This document shows positions 25,368 to 36,004 of a stretch of DNA of 64,000 nucleotides, one piece after another. The first letter of the stretch is position 1; the number at the start of each line of letters is the position of its first letter. The notes below the pieces were generated by a model. The model was not told where the DNA came from, ran no database searches, and saw only the letters and a program-made list of their open reading frames with translations. Both the position numbers and the translations under genes were made by a program. The DNA is from Candidatus Pantoea gossypiicola (GTDB taxonomy: Bacteria; Pseudomonadota; Gammaproteobacteria; Enterobacterales; Enterobacteriaceae). The DNA lies in NCBI RefSeq assembly GCF_008632075.1, contig NZ_VWVM01000001.1:372001-436000 (forward strand). The letters are read 5' to 3'.

Positions 25368-26966
25368 ATGAACGCTAAGCCTGCCACCGCGCCGGCCCCT
25401 CATCCTTTTACACTGCGACTGGCGCTTGGCCTGGTCGGCGTACTCATTGCTGCCCTGACCTCCGGGCTGAATGATCGCGTCAGTGATATCGCACTGGCCG
25501 ATATCCGGGCTGCCATTGGCATCGGTTACGATCAGGGTAGCTGGATCATTTCTGGTTATCAGGCCGCCGAAGTCGCTGCCATGATGATCGCGCCCTGGTT
25601 TGCCGTCACGCTGTCGCTGCGGCGTTTCACCCTTGGCGTATCGGCAGGATTTATGCTGACCGGCATTCTGCTGCCGCTGGTGCCTGACCCAACGCTGTTT
25701 ATCAGCCTGCGCGTACTGCAGGGCCTGTTTGGTGGCGCACTGCCGCCGATGCTGATGACCGTCGCCCTGCGCTTTCTGCCGCCGCCCTTTAAGCTGTTTG
25801 GCCTGGCGGGCTATGCCCTGACCGCGACATTTGGCCCCAATATGGCGGCCTCACTGGCGTCGTTATGGACCGATCATGTCAGCTGGATGATGGTGTTCTG
25901 GCAGGTCGTGCCATTAATGCTCATTGCCATGGTGCTGATTAGCTGGGGGATACCGCAGGACCCGCTGCGTCCGGAACGCTTTCAGCAGATCGATCTGTCT
26001 GGCATGGTGACCGGCTGCAGCGCGGTTGCGCTGCTGGTTCTGGTGCTGACTCAGGGTGAGCGTCTCGACTGGCTGAACTCGCCATTGATCGCCGGTATGC
26101 TGCTGACGGCGCTGCCGCTGCTGCTGGTTTTCCTGATTAATGAGTGGTTTCACCCGCTGCCCCTGTTTAAATTGCAGATGCTGCGGCGGCCCAATCTGGC
26201 GCACGGCTTGCTGGGACTGGCCTGCGTGCTCATCCTTGGTCTGTCTGGCTCCGCTCTGCCTTCGGCCTATTTTGCGCAGGTCAGCGGTTTTCCCACCCTG
26301 GAGTTTGCCCCGCTGGCGCTGGCGGTCGGCCTGCCGCAACTGCTGATCGCACCGCTAATTGCGGCACTGCTGAATATTCGGTGGATTGATTGCCGCTGGA
26401 TGCTGACGGCGGGCGTCGGCCTGCTGGTAACGTCCTGTCTGCTGGGCTCGCAAATTACCAGTGACTGGGCGCGCCAGAATTTCTGGCTGCTGCAGATTCT
26501 GCAGGCGTTCGGCCAACCGATGATAATTCTGCCGATACTGATGAGCGCCACCAGCGTGGTGGCTCCCCCTGAAGGCCCGTTTGCCTCGGCGATGTTTAAT
26601 ACAGTACGCGGCTTCTCCAGCATCGCCGCCTCCACGCTGGTTGAGGTGTTCCTCTCCCATCGTGAGCAGTTTCACTCCAGTGTTCTGATTGATCAGGCCG
26701 CCAGTCGCAGCTGGCTGATGACCGCGCCGACGGCCGATCAGGCCAGCGGCAGTTTGCCATTGTTGCCGGATGGCAGCATCAGCGCCAGCGATAATCTCAG
26801 CGGATTCGCCACGCTGGTCCGGCATCAGGCCACGGTGCTGAGCCTGAGCGACAGCTGGCTGATGCTCACCGGTTTTGCCGCCTGCCTGTTACTGCTTACC
26901 GCCATCCTGCCAAAACGGGTCTGGCCGCCTCAAACTTTGCTTCAAAACCCCTCCCGGAATAACTGA
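25368..26966 (+). CDS. MFS multidrug efflux transporter (EmrB/QacA-type, DHA2)
   Basis: 532 residues with about 14 hydrophobic helices, typical of DHA2 drug:proton antiporters. The start has GLNDRVSDIALADIRAAIGIGYDQGSWIISGYQAAEVAAM, the helix 1-2 region where this branch usually carries the Asp-Gly-ser-W element. It is followed after 2 bases by a HlyD-type adaptor gene, together forming an EmrAB-like pump that would work with an outer membrane TolC. Divergent from an IclR regulator. Substrate unknown; aromatic acids are common for IclR-controlled pumps, but that is inference. Confidence 0.88.
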   Translation: MNAKPATAPAPHPFTLRLALGLVGVLIAALTSGLNDRVSDIALADIRAAIGIGYDQGSWIISGYQAAEVAAMMIAPWFAVTLSLRRFTLGVSAGFMLTGILLPLVPDPTLFISLRVLQGLFGGALPPMLMTVALRFLPPPFKLFGLAGYALTATFGPNMAASLASLWTDHVSWMMVFWQVVPLMLIAMVLISWGIPQDPLRPERFQQIDLSGMVTGCSAVALLVLVLTQGERLDWLNSPLIAGMLLTALPLLLVFLINEWFHPLPLFKLQMLRRPNLAHGLLGLACVLILGLSGSALPSAYFAQVSGFPTLEFAPLALAVGLPQLLIAPLIAALLNIRWIDCRWMLTAGVGLLVTSCLLGSQITSDWARQNFWLLQILQAFGQPMIILPILMSATSVVAPPEGPFASAMFNTVRGFSSIAASTLVEVFLSHREQFHSSVLIDQAASRSWLMTAPTADQASGSLPLLPDGSISASDNLSGFATLVRHQATVLSLSDSWLMLTGFAACLLLLTAILPKRVWPPQTLLQNPSRNN

Positions 26967-26968
26967 AT

Positions 26969-27997
26969 ATGCGTGCTTTCGAAATGAAAAGAACTCTGGT
27001 GCTCACACTGCTGCTGCTGGTGTTACTGGCCATCGCTTTTGGAGTCTGGTCACTGATGAGCGGCAACGATCACCGCACCAACGACGCCTACGTCAATGCG
27101 GATTACACTCTGGTGGCACCAAAAGTCTCCGGCTACATCAGCAATGTGCAGGTGCAGGATAATCAGCAGGTCAAAGCCGGTCAGCTGCTGGCAACACTGG
27201 ACGACCGTGACTATCGTGTGGCGCTGGAGAGTGCCGAGGCTGACCTGCAGGTGAGTCAGGCGAAACTGCTAAGCAGCCAGGCCCAGCTTGAACAGCAGCA
27301 GTCGGTGATTGATCAGCAGAAAGCCAGCGTTGCGGCCAGCCAGGCGTCCGCGCAGTATGCCGGTCAGAGTGCCGATCGCTACAACCGACTCTATAAAAGC
27401 GGTACCGTAGCCGCCGACGATCAGCAGAAAGCCAGCTCGAACCAACGTTCAGCCCTGGCAGCCGTGCATCAGAGTCAGGCTGCGTTAGTGTCGGCAGTGA
27501 AACAGGTCGGCGTATTACAGGCTGCGGTGCGTTCAGCGGAAGCGGATGTCGCAGCGGCTAAAGCCAGCGTCGATCAGGCCAGACTGAACCTCTCCTACAC
27601 GCGTATTACGGCACCTGTTGACGGGATGGTGGGTCAGCGCTCGGTGCGGACTGGCGCTTACGTGTCAGCCGGAACCCGTCTGCTGGCGGTGGTACCCCTG
27701 CAGCAAACCTACATTACCGCTAACTACCTTGAAACGCAGTTAAGCGATGTACGTCCGGGTCAGCGGGTTCAGATTCGTATCGATGCCCTGCCAGGCAAGA
27801 CCTTCACCGGTCACGTGGATAGCATCGCGCCGGCCACCGGCGCAACTTTTTCCGCGATCGCCCCCGATAACGCCACCGGCAACTACACTAAAGTCGTTCA
27901 ACGTCTGCCGGTTAAAATTGTGCTGGATAGTGACCAACAGCATCTGGCTCAGTTACGTGTCGGCATGTCGGCGATCCCGGAAATTCAGGTGCCGTAA
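26969..27997 (+). CDS. HlyD/EmrA-family membrane fusion protein
   Basis: 342 residues. One N-terminal membrane helix (about 8-28), then the biotinyl-lipoyl-like beta-barrel start (TNDAYVNADYTLVAPKVSGYISNVQVQDNQQVKAGQLLATLD, about 42-83). A long Gln/Ala-rich coiled-coil hairpin (85-200) follows, and then the return lipoyl half (YTRITAPVDGMVGQRSVRTGAYVSAG). This is the periplasmic adaptor that bridges the MFS pump and TolC. ATG 26969 is used; an internal ATG five codons later is possible. Confidence 0.9.
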   Translation: MRAFEMKRTLVLTLLLLVLLAIAFGVWSLMSGNDHRTNDAYVNADYTLVAPKVSGYISNVQVQDNQQVKAGQLLATLDDRDYRVALESAEADLQVSQAKLLSSQAQLEQQQSVIDQQKASVAASQASAQYAGQSADRYNRLYKSGTVAADDQQKASSNQRSALAAVHQSQAALVSAVKQVGVLQAAVRSAEADVAAAKASVDQARLNLSYTRITAPVDGMVGQRSVRTGAYVSAGTRLLAVVPLQQTYITANYLETQLSDVRPGQRVQIRIDALPGKTFTGHVDSIAPATGATFSAIAPDNATGNYTKVVQRLPVKIVLDSDQQHLAQLRVGMSAIPEIQVP

Positions 27998-28198
27998 AAT
28001 TGTGAGCAATATCTCAGAACGGACCTATTTCATTTAGGCGGGATTACGCGTAAATTAGCGCCTGATCCTGTTCTGAGTTATTCAGATCGACCCGGAAATG
28101 AGCAGACCATTATTGAAATGGCGATCTCTTTTCCACAGCTGTTCGCGTTGCACTGGTTTGGGATCGCCATCATCGTAACCGCTCAGAGGAGTTGCTTT

Positions 28199-28273
28199 GT
28201 GAAATATGCCTTGATGGGAATATCTTTTTTCGCATTACTTTGGTTCGGAACCTTTGTTCTGCTGCTGAAGTAA
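28199..28273 (+). CDS. ypdK: small membrane protein YpdK
   Basis: 24 residues, GTG start with AGAGGA 8 bases upstream. It reads M(V)KYALMGISFFALLWFGTF, then VLLLK: a single hydrophobic helix. It closely follows the pattern of E. coli YpdK (also starting MKY..MGISF and containing W-G-T-F), a 23-residue membrane protein encoded next to alaC. The same neighbour is present here (alaC, convergent). Function unknown. Confidence 0.82.
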   Translation: MKYALMGISFFALLWFGTFVLLLK

Positions 28274-28324
28274 TGGCGTGACAGTGCCGCCACGGGGCGA
28301 CCATTGCGTCGCCCCTGCTGGCTG

Positions 28325-29557
28325 TCAGTGCTCTTCTTCCGTTTTCATGCTGCCAGGCAAAACGCCATCGGCACGAAACATCGCTTTAATTCCCCGTACC
28401 GCCTGACGAATGCGATCGCTGTTTTCAATCAGTGCAAAACGCACGTGCGTATCACCATAGTCGCCAAACCCGATACCGGGCGAAACACAGACTTTCGCCT
28501 CCTGCAGCATATGTTTGGCAAACTCCAGGGAGCCCAGATGCGCATAGTGGTCCGGAATTTTTGCCCAGACATACATCGAGGCTTTCGGGTTATCGACCAT
28601 CCAGCCCGCTTCATGCAATCCCTTGACCAGCACATCACGACGCCGTTTGTACTGCTCTGCGATGTCGCGAACACACTGTTGGTCCCCTTCCAGCGCCGCA
28701 ATCGCCGCCACCTGCAGCGGCGTAAAGGTGCCGTAGTCATGGTAACTTTTAATGCGTGCCAGCGCGGCGACCAGCTCTTTGTTGCCCACCATGAAACCGA
28801 TGCGCCAGCCCGCCATGTTGTAGCTTTTTGACAGGGTGAAAAACTCGACGGCAACGTCACGTGCGCCCGGCACCTGCATAATGGACGGCGCTTTCCAGCC
28901 ATCGTAGACGATGTCGGCATAAGCCAGATCGTGGATCACCAGCACGTTGTATTGTTTTGCCAGCGCAATCACCCGCTCGAAAAAGTCGAGCTCTACACAC
29001 TGTGAGGTGGGGTTTGACGGGAAGCCAAGGATCATCATTTTTGGCTTGGGATAGCTCTCACGAATGGCGCGTTCCAGCTCATTGAAGAAGTCGACACCTG
29101 CCACCAGCGGCACCGAGCGCACCTGCGCTCCGGCAATCACTGCACCGTAAATATGAATCGGATAGCTGGGATTGGGCACCAGCACGGTATCCCCATGATC
29201 CAGCGTCGCCAGCATCAGATGCGCCAGTCCCTCTTTGGAACCGATGGTAACAATCGCCTCAGATTCAGGATCGATCTCCACCTGATATCGCTCGGCGTAC
29301 CAGCGCGAGATCGCCCGCCGCAGGCGCGGAATGCCGCGTGAGGTGGAATAACCGTGGGTGTCGTCGCGCTGCGCTACCTGGCATAACTTTTCGACGATGT
29401 GCGGCGGGGTCGGGCCATCAGGGTTGCCCATTGAAAAGTCGATGATATCTTCGCCGCGCCGGCGCGCAGCCATCTTCAGTTCAGCGGTGATGTTGAAAAC
29501 GTAAGGGGGTAAACGTTCAATACGTGAGAAACGACGGGGTGTGCTGTTATCAGCCAT
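28325..29557 (-). CDS. alaC: glutamate-pyruvate aminotransferase AlaC
   Basis: 410 residues, class I/II PLP aminotransferase. Landmarks: [18 protein letters not shown] at the start, [19 protein letters not shown] (about 117-135), [12 protein letters not shown] (Asn of the active site, about 178-189), [12 protein letters not shown] (about 215-226), and the PLP lysine in [16 protein letters not shown] (about 246-261). It makes alanine from pyruvate and glutamate. Its position between ypdK and ypdA is the E. coli arrangement. Confidence 0.93.
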   Translation of the reverse strand: MADNSTPRRFSRIERLPPYVFNITAELKMAARRRGEDIIDFSMGNPDGPTPPHIVEKLCQVAQRDDTHGYSTSRGIPRLRRAISRWYAERYQVEIDPESEAIVTIGSKEGLAHLMLATLDHGDTVLVPNPSYPIHIYGAVIAGAQVRSVPLVAGVDFFNELERAIRESYPKPKMMILGFPSNPTSQCVELDFFERVIALAKQYNVLVIHDLAYADIVYDGWKAPSIMQVPGARDVAVEFFTLSKSYNMAGWRIGFMVGNKELVAALARIKSYHDYGTFTPLQVAAIAALEGDQQCVRDIAEQYKRRRDVLVKGLHEAGWMVDNPKASMYVWAKIPDHYAHLGSLEFAKHMLQEAKVCVSPGIGFGDYGDTHVRFALIENSDRIRQAVRGIKAMFRADGVLPGSMKTEEEH

Positions 29558-29673
29558 GATGTCCTCTGGATTACGTAAGCGCCCGGACCGTCCGAGCGAC
29601 GCGGGTCACTGCGGTGACCCGTTACGAACATAACGCGGTGAAGATCATTTTGTCGAGGGGGCAGAAAATATTT

Positions 29674-30198
29674 TTATTTTTGCGGATTCAGTCGTCCCAG
29701 CAGCCAATCGTTCACCCAGCAGCCGTTCAGCAGATAATTATCCCGTAGCGTGCCCTCCAGCTGGAAGCCGTTTTTCTCCAGAATCCGGCGCGACGCCCAG
29801 TTACCTTCAACCACCATTGCCTTGAGTTTGTGGAAATCGGCTTCAAGCAGAAACTGACACAGCGCCGCCAGTGCCTCACTGCCATAGCCCTGGCCGCAGT
29901 GGCGATGAAGCAGCATATAGCCTACTTCAGCCTGACGATGTGGCTCCCATTCGGGGCTGCAGCCAAACAGGCCAATCGGCTCACCGCTGTCGCGGCGTCG
30001 TGCCACCAGGCAGAGCATATGAAAACTGCCCGGCTGCCAGGGTGCCAGACGCGTGTTGAAGCGCTGACGGATATCCGCTTCATCGGGGATTTCGCTCACC
30101 CACGTCATGGTGTCGCGATCTTCATGGACGGCACGAAACAGTTGCCAGTCTTCTGGCTGTAATTTATTCAGGGTTAATCTGGCGGTGACAAGTTGCAT
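29674..30198 (-). CDS. GNAT-family N-acetyltransferase (RimJ/RimL-like)
   Basis: 174 residues from the ATG at 30198, which has GGGAGC upstream; a longer frame adds 20 poor residues. Acetyl-CoA loop: EVGYMLLHRHCGQGYGSEALAALCQF (R/Q-x-x-G-x-G/A is H-C-G-Q-G-Y-G here), then the late motif VVEGNWASRRILEKNGFQLEG typical of RimJ/RimL-like enzymes with an Asn-x-x-S-x-x-x-x-E-K-x-G-F sequence. Substrate unknown. It is between alaC and ypdA, an insertion relative to E. coli. Confidence 0.85.
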   Translation of the reverse strand: MQLVTARLTLNKLQPEDWQLFRAVHEDRDTMTWVSEIPDEADIRQRFNTRLAPWQPGSFHMLCLVARRRDSGEPIGLFGCSPEWEPHRQAEVGYMLLHRHCGQGYGSEALAALCQFLLEADFHKLKAMVVEGNWASRRILEKNGFQLEGTLRDNYLLNGCWVNDWLLGRLNPQK

Positions 30199-30458
30199 CT
30201 GCTGCTCCCGATGGGCGTGGTTTTCCAGCAGTCGCTGGCGCGCGTCATCGCGCAACATAGCAAAACGGCATCACAGCGACCAGCGCTGACAGGATGAAAA
30301 ACCGTTCCCCTTTATTGCACTCAACCTTTCCCCTTTTTATGCACAGGCCTTAAAAATTGATCTGAAACACGAAGTCCCGGCGTGATTGTGCGGGGCGCTA
30401 GCGGTTCGCGATCACATTTTTTATCATAGAGACACTTTCCCTTGCCGACGAGCCGCCT

Positions 30459-32147
30459 GTGTCCTCCCACTTCACGATGTTACTGGCAGTATTTGACCGC
30501 GCCGCCCTGATGTTGATCTGCCTGTTCTTCCTGACGCGCACCCGCCCTTTTCGTCAGCTGCTGCAAAAAGATGAACACACGCGCGCAGAAAAAATAGCGG
30601 TAACCGCCATCTTTTCCCTGTTTGCGCTGTTCAGTACCTGGTCTGGGGTCAATGTCGACGGTTCGCTGCTGAATGTGCGGGTGATTGCCGTGATGGCAGG
30701 CGGCATTCTGTTTGGTCCCTGGGTCGGCATCGCCACCGGGGTGATTGCGGGCCTGCACCGTTTTCTGATCGATATTCACGGCGTAACCTCCGTACCCTGC
30801 CTGATCACCAGCATCATTGCCGGTGTCGTCTCGGGCGGCATTAATCGCCGGGTGCTGAAAGAGCATCGCTGGCGCGCCGGTATCGTCGGCGGCATGCTGT
30901 GTGAAGCCCTGACGATGTTGCTGATCGTGCTGTGGGCGCGCCCAACCTCACTCGGGCTGGCGATTGTGTCAGAGATTGCCCTGCCGATGATCCTCGGTGC
31001 CTCCAGTATCGGTATCATTGTGTTGCTGGTGCAGAGCGTCGAAGGAGAGAAAGAGGCGATTGCCGCCCGTCAGGCCAAACTGGCACTGGAGATCGCCAAC
31101 AAAACCCTGCCGCTGTTTCGTCAGGTGAACAGCGACTCGCTGCGCAACATCTGTGACATTATCCGACGGGAGATCAAAGCCGATGCGGTGGCGATGACCG
31201 ATAAAAAGCAGATACTGGCCTACGTCGGCTATGGCGAACACAACTATCAACATGGGGATGATGGCATCAGTCCCACCACGGCGCAGTCGATTGCCAGTGG
31301 CAAAATTATTATTAAAAACAACGATGAAGCGCACCGCACTAAAGATATCCATTCGATGATCGTCATTCCTCTATGGGAAAAAGGCAAAGTCACCGGCACG
31401 CTGAAAATCTACTATCGCCGTGCGCACCGTATTACCGGCTCGCTGAAAGAGATGGCCATCGGCCTGTCACAAATCATCTCTACCCAGCTTGAAGTGTCAC
31501 GTGCCGAGCAGCTACGTGAGATGGCCAATAAAGCGGAACTACGGGCGCTGCAAAGTAAAATAAATCCCCATTTCCTGTTCAACGCCCTTAATGCCATCTC
31601 CTCTTCTATCCGTCTCAATCCCGATACCGCCCGCCAGCTGGTGATTAACCTGTCACGCTACCTGCGCTACAACCTGGAGCTGAATGATGATGAGCTGATT
31701 GATATTCGTAAGGAGCTGTGGCAGGTCAAAGATTACATCGCCATTGAGCAGGCGCGGTTTGGCGACAAGCTGACGATGATCTATGACGTCGACGAAGATC
31801 TTCATTTTCTGCTGCCCAGTCTGCTGATCCAGCCGCTGGTGGAGAATGCGATTGTCCACGGTATCCAGCCCTGTAAAGGTAAAGGCGTGGTGACACTGAG
31901 CGTCCGGGATCGGGGCGATAGCGTGCGCATCTCGGTGCGGGACACCGGCCAGGGCATCAGTGACGAAGTCGTGGCAAGAGTGGCGCGCAATGAGATGCCC
32001 GGAAATAAAATCGGCCTGCTCAATGTGCATCATCGGGTAAAACTTCTTTCAGGTCAGGGACTGAACATCGTACGGCACCAGCCGGGAACCGAGATTTCCT
32101 TTACGCTGAGTAAGAATGGCCAGCGCCTGGCGGAGAATCTGTTATGA
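30459..32147 (+). CDS. ypdA: sensor histidine kinase YpdA (PyrS), pyruvate sensing
   Basis: 562 residues, GTG start. The N-terminal 5TM-LytTR module (about 1-195; [38 protein letters not shown]) is followed by a GAF domain (about 225-345), then the His_kinase domain with [26 protein letters not shown] (phospho-His in NPHFLFN) and an ATPase domain ([27 protein letters not shown]-like). Long identical runs to E. coli YpdA. Its stop overlaps the ypdB start by 4 bases (ATGA). With YpdB it senses extracellular pyruvate and turns on yhjX. Confidence 0.94.
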   Translation: MSSHFTMLLAVFDRAALMLICLFFLTRTRPFRQLLQKDEHTRAEKIAVTAIFSLFALFSTWSGVNVDGSLLNVRVIAVMAGGILFGPWVGIATGVIAGLHRFLIDIHGVTSVPCLITSIIAGVVSGGINRRVLKEHRWRAGIVGGMLCEALTMLLIVLWARPTSLGLAIVSEIALPMILGASSIGIIVLLVQSVEGEKEAIAARQAKLALEIANKTLPLFRQVNSDSLRNICDIIRREIKADAVAMTDKKQILAYVGYGEHNYQHGDDGISPTTAQSIASGKIIIKNNDEAHRTKDIHSMIVIPLWEKGKVTGTLKIYYRRAHRITGSLKEMAIGLSQIISTQLEVSRAEQLREMANKAELRALQSKINPHFLFNALNAISSSIRLNPDTARQLVINLSRYLRYNLELNDDELIDIRKELWQVKDYIAIEQARFGDKLTMIYDVDEDLHFLLPSLLIQPLVENAIVHGIQPCKGKGVVTLSVRDRGDSVRISVRDTGQGISDEVVARVARNEMPGNKIGLLNVHHRVKLLSGQGLNIVRHQPGTEISFTLSKNGQRLAENLL

Positions 32148-32872
32148 AAGCCATTATTGTGGAAGATGAATTCCTGGCGCAGCAGGAGCTGAGCTGGATG
32201 ATTCAGCATCACAGCAAAATCGAGATTGAAGCCTGCTTCGACGATGGCCTCGATGTGCTGAAGTATTTGCAACAGCATCGGGTTGATGTGATTTTTCTCG
32301 ACATCAACATTCCTTCGCTGGATGGCATGCTGCTGGCACAGAATATCCATCAGTTTGCGCATAAGCCGCTGATTGTCTTTATCACCGCGTGGAAAGAGCA
32401 CGCGGTGGAGGCGTTTGAGCTGGAGGCGTTTGACTACATTCTCAAGCCTTATCAGGAGTCGCGGATTGTCACCATGCTGAACAAGCTGGAAGCCACTGCA
32501 CAGGCGCAGCAGGCGGTCAGCCATCTCAGCGCCACGCCAGCGCCGCAGACAGTCAACCTGATCAAAGATGAGCGCATTATCGTCACGGACGTGAACGACA
32601 TTTACTACGTAGAGGCCCATGAAAAGCTGACGTTTGTGTACACGCGGCGCGAGTCTTATGTGATGTCGATGAATATTACCGAATTCTGTTCACGTCTGCC
32701 GGAACAGCAGTTCTTCCGCTGCCACCGCTCTTACTGCGTCAGCCTTAGCAAGATCCGAGAAATTGAGCCGTGGTTTAACAACACCTATCTGCTGAAGCTG
32801 CGCGATCTGGAGTTTCAGGTGCCGGTGAGCCGCAGCAAGGTGAAGCAGTTTCGGCAGCTGATGCGCCTGTAG
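32144..32872 (+). CDS. ypdB: LytTR response regulator YpdB (PyrR)
   Basis: 242 residues. Receiver domain: acidic pair EDE at 8-10, phospho-Asp in [15 protein letters not shown] (about 53), Lys in [10 protein letters not shown]. The C-terminal LytTR DNA-binding domain (about 140-240) includes [20 protein letters not shown] and [29 protein letters not shown]. LytTR activators bind direct repeats two helical turns apart, and exactly such a repeat (three boxes) is present upstream of yhjX at 19.8 kb. Confidence 0.94.
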   Translation: MKAIIVEDEFLAQQELSWMIQHHSKIEIEACFDDGLDVLKYLQQHRVDVIFLDINIPSLDGMLLAQNIHQFAHKPLIVFITAWKEHAVEAFELEAFDYILKPYQESRIVTMLNKLEATAQAQQAVSHLSATPAPQTVNLIKDERIIVTDVNDIYYVEAHEKLTFVYTRRESYVMSMNITEFCSRLPEQQFFRCHRSYCVSLSKIREIEPWFNNTYLLKLRDLEFQVPVSRSKVKQFRQLMRL

Positions 32873-33006
32873 CGCTGGAGTGGTGAATATTTCAGGAGAA
32901 CGTGTGGTGAAGCAGAGGATGATTTCCCGAACCTGCCCTGCTGAAGCAGGCAGGCCAGGAAAATCGAACGCGCGCAAAGTGGCCGTGCGCGCGAGGTGTC
33001 ACTGAA

Positions 33007-33972
33007 TCAGATAATGCGACCCAGCGTCTGACGCAGATGCGCGCCCGCGCCCAGAAGCCCAGGCTGATCGTGCGTGATCATATAGACAGGGATGCTGGCA
33101 ACATAGTCGCGGAAGCGGCCTTTATCTTCGAAAGCGGCACGGAAACCTGACGCCTTAAAGAACTCCAGGAAACGTGGCACGATGCCACCCGCAATATAGA
33201 CGCCACCAAAGGTGCCGAGGTTCAATGCCAGATTGCCACCGAAACGGCCCATGATGACGCAGAACATCGACAGCGCCCGACGGCAGTCGATGCAGCTGTC
33301 ATCCAGCGCACGCTGGCTGACATCTTTAGGCTTCAGGTTTTCCGGCACACGATTATCGACTTTAACGATCGCACGATAGAGGTTAACCAGACCGGCACCC
33401 GACAGGATACGTTCTGCTGAAACATGGCCCAGCTCTTCACGCAGCACTTCCAGAATCTGATCTTCTTCTTCGCTGTTGGCGGCAAAATCGACATGACCGC
33501 CCTCGCCAGGCAGGCTGACCCAACGTTTGTCCACGTGCACCAGATGGCTGACACCTAATCCGGTTCCGGCACCATAAATCGCGATAGGCTTGTCTTTAAC
33601 CGGGGCTGTGCCGCCAAACTGAATCACGTTGTCGGCGGTCAGCATCGGAATCGCCATGGATACCGCAGTAAAGTCGTTAATGATTTCCAGGTGTTCAAAA
33701 CCGATGTTCTCTTTGAGCTTGCGTGTCGAAAACGCCCAGTCATGGTTGGTCATTTCAACCCAGTCATCGGTAATCGGGCAGGCGATAGCGATACAGCCAT
33801 CTTTAACATCCTGCTGTTGTTCATCAAGATAGTGGCGGATGACGGCTTCGAGGCTGTCGTATTCTGATGTTGAGAATGTTTTGGCCTGGGTGATGCTGCC
33901 GCTTTCCACCTCACACAGGGCGAGGCGTGCGTTAGTACCGCCGACATCGCCGACCAAGGCATAGGTTGTCAT
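33007..33972 (-). CDS. glk: glucokinase
   Basis: 321 residues, same length as E. coli Glk. ATP phosphate loop [18 protein letters not shown] at residues 4-21, catalytic region [12 protein letters not shown] with Asp near 100, sugar-binding [13 protein letters not shown] (about 154-166; Glu/His), and adenosine motif [17 protein letters not shown] (about 257-273). It phosphorylates free glucose in the cytosol. Position next to ypdB and ypeC/mntH agrees with E. coli, apart from the inserted ipdC and aldo-keto reductase genes. Confidence 0.95.
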   Translation of the reverse strand: MTTYALVGDVGGTNARLALCEVESGSITQAKTFSTSEYDSLEAVIRHYLDEQQQDVKDGCIAIACPITDDWVEMTNHDWAFSTRKLKENIGFEHLEIINDFTAVSMAIPMLTADNVIQFGGTAPVKDKPIAIYGAGTGLGVSHLVHVDKRWVSLPGEGGHVDFAANSEEEDQILEVLREELGHVSAERILSGAGLVNLYRAIVKVDNRVPENLKPKDVSQRALDDSCIDCRRALSMFCVIMGRFGGNLALNLGTFGGVYIAGGIVPRFLEFFKASGFRAAFEDKGRFRDYVASIPVYMITHDQPGLLGAGAHLRQTLGRII

Positions 33973-34029
33973 TCTTCTGTTGCTCCGCTTGGGGTCTTAA
34001 GAGTTGGAGGACACTATAAATTTCTGCCC

Positions 34030-34067
34030 ATAAAACAACAACGCTCACCGGTGCGATTGGTGAGCGT
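34030..34067 (-). terminator. terminator of ipdC
   Basis: Stem ACGCTCACC / GGTGAGCGT (34041-34067) followed on the minus strand by a T-rich run, 66 bases after the ipdC stop. Confidence 0.7.
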
Positions 34068-34132
34068 CTTACTCAGGTGCGCTACAGCCTAACCGCGATA
34101 GTCCACCCTGCACAGCGGCAACTATCTGAATC

Positions 34133-35785
34133 TTAGCCGCCGTTGCGTTGATTCAGGCAGGCGGTGACTTTTCGTAGCAGTGGCGGCAAATCCTCTTTCT
34201 GCATGACCACCTCAACCAGCGACAGCCATTGAGGCGCGGAAAGTCGCGCCATCACCTCGTCTAACTGCACCGTTTCACTGATGCGCCAGCTCTGCGCCTG
34301 GCCCTGCAGACTCAGTGCGTGCGGTAAAGCTGTCCAGTTCCACTGAGCAATATCATTATAACGCTGTGTTGCGCCATGAATGGCCCGTTCGACGGTATAG
34401 CCTTCATTATTCAGCAAAAAGAGTGTCAGTCGCTGCTCATCCCGCAGCATTGAACCCAGTTCCTGAATCGTCAGCTGCGCCGAACCGTCGCCGATAATCA
34501 GGATAACCCGGCGATCAGGATCAGCGGTCTGCGCGCCAAACGCTGCCGGAAGAGTATAGCCGATTGATCCCCATAATGGCTGAACCACCAGCTGTGCCTG
34601 CGAGGGCAGTCGCAACGCAGCGGCACCAAAAGCGGCTGTCCCCTGCTCCGCCAGAATCAGGTCGCCGGGTTGCAGAAATTTCTGCATCGCCTGCCAGAAA
34701 GCCTGCTGACTGATCATGGCGGCCGGTTCCGCCGGCTGCACGGCAGACGGTGCTATGGCGGGCTGCCACTGCTGGCCGTAGTGTTCAAACAGTGGTTGCA
34801 GCTCGCTAAGCGCATCCGCCATCGACAACGGTGCAAAATGTTCCCTGCCCACGCTGGCACTGAAGGGTTGCAGATCGATCAGTCGCTCAGGCGCAAACTG
34901 TTGCGTGAAGCCTGCAGTAATGGTGTCGGTGAAACGTACCCCGACGCAGACAGCCACATCCACCTGCTCAATCTGCCCGCACACCTGCCCTGCGCTGGCT
35001 TCACCGGCATAAGTCCCCACATACCCCGGCTGCTGCTCATCCAGTACGCCTTTGCCCATCAGCAGGCTGGCGCAGGGAATCGCACTCTGTTCACGCAGCG
35101 CGGCCAGGGCGGACTGCTGCTGCCAGCGCAGTGCGAGAAAATCGGCCAGCAGTGAAACGCGCTCTGCCGGTGCCAGCAACCGTTCCGCCGCCTCGCGGAA
35201 AGCGCGGCGCGCATCGGGCGAAGAGGATTGATGAGGGTTCAGGGGCTGAACAGGTGGCTGCACCTCGATGGCTGCCACGTCAACGGCCAGCGACAGATAG
35301 CCGGGACGACGGGCCTGTAACGCGTGCTCTATTACCCTGTCAATCTCAGCAGTGGCATTATCGGCCGTAAGCTGGGCCGTTGCCGCACTGACTTCGGCGG
35401 CCATGCGTATGAAATGCCGGAAATCGCCATCGCCCAGAGAATGGTGAACACAGTCACCCTGTAATTGTGCTGAAGTCGCTGGCGCGCCAACGATATGGAT
35501 CACCGGCAGATACTCAGCATAACTGCCTGCAATGCCGTTAATCGCGCTGAGTTCGCCAACACCAAAGGTGGTTAACAGCGCCCCAGCCCCCTTACAGCGT
35601 GCATAGCCGTCCGCCGCATAGGCGGCATTAAGCTCATTGGCACAGCCCACCCAGCTGATTTCCGGATGGTCGATAACGCAGTCAAGAAACTGCAGGTTAT
35701 AGTCGCCCGGCACGCCAAACAGATGCTTAATACCTATCTCCTGCAGACGGGTCAGCAGGTAGTCTCCAACAGTGAATGTGCACAT
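34133..35785 (-). CDS. ipdC: indolepyruvate/phenylpyruvate decarboxylase
   Basis: 550 residues, the typical length. TPP-dependent enzyme: HLFGVPGDYNLQFLD and NELNAAYAADGYAR (catalytic Glu about 52), paired His in DCVHHSLGDGDF (about 113-114), C-terminal TPP motif IIGDGSAQLTIQELGSMLRDEQRLTLFLLNNEGY (GDG ... NN, about 430-460). It turns indole-3-pyruvate into indole-3-acetaldehyde, the key step to the auxin IAA in Pantoea and Enterobacter. It stands alone on the minus strand, divergent from an aldo-keto reductase. A clear TyrR box was not found upstream. Confidence 0.9.
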   Translation of the reverse strand: MCTFTVGDYLLTRLQEIGIKHLFGVPGDYNLQFLDCVIDHPEISWVGCANELNAAYAADGYARCKGAGALLTTFGVGELSAINGIAGSYAEYLPVIHIVGAPATSAQLQGDCVHHSLGDGDFRHFIRMAAEVSAATAQLTADNATAEIDRVIEHALQARRPGYLSLAVDVAAIEVQPPVQPLNPHQSSSPDARRAFREAAERLLAPAERVSLLADFLALRWQQQSALAALREQSAIPCASLLMGKGVLDEQQPGYVGTYAGEASAGQVCGQIEQVDVAVCVGVRFTDTITAGFTQQFAPERLIDLQPFSASVGREHFAPLSMADALSELQPLFEHYGQQWQPAIAPSAVQPAEPAAMISQQAFWQAMQKFLQPGDLILAEQGTAAFGAAALRLPSQAQLVVQPLWGSIGYTLPAAFGAQTADPDRRVILIIGDGSAQLTIQELGSMLRDEQRLTLFLLNNEGYTVERAIHGATQRYNDIAQWNWTALPHALSLQGQAQSWRISETVQLDEVMARLSAPQWLSLVEVVMQKEDLPPLLRKVTACLNQRNGG

Positions 35786-35941
35786 TGCGCAATCCTTTCA
35801 GGGAAGAGTTGGGTTAAGTATCTGACAGCCGATGAAATTAGCGAGGAGTGCCACGCTTTTCGCCAGCCACAATGGCTGGAAAGGCGGCGTTACGCTGGCA
35901 GAATATTCTGTAAAAACGCGAACTGCTGCGCGCTGTCACTG

Positions 35942-35959
35942 AGTGTAACCGTATACACT
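35942..35959. promoter_or_regulatory. perfect inverted repeat AGTGTA-N6-TACACT
   Basis: An 18-bp operator-like site 46 bases before the gpr start, in the region shared with the divergent ipdC gene. TATACACTGATAG could include the gpr -10 element. The cognate regulator is unknown. Confidence 0.5.
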
Positions 35960-36004
35960 GATAGACTTTTGGCACATATCCCCGTTTTTACTCAGGAGCG
36001 CTGA

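Noticed and set aside
35786-36004. TyrR box upstream of ipdC
   Set aside because: TGTAAA occurs near 35908 but without a matching TTTACA six bases on; the perfect inverted repeat nearby has a different sequence.
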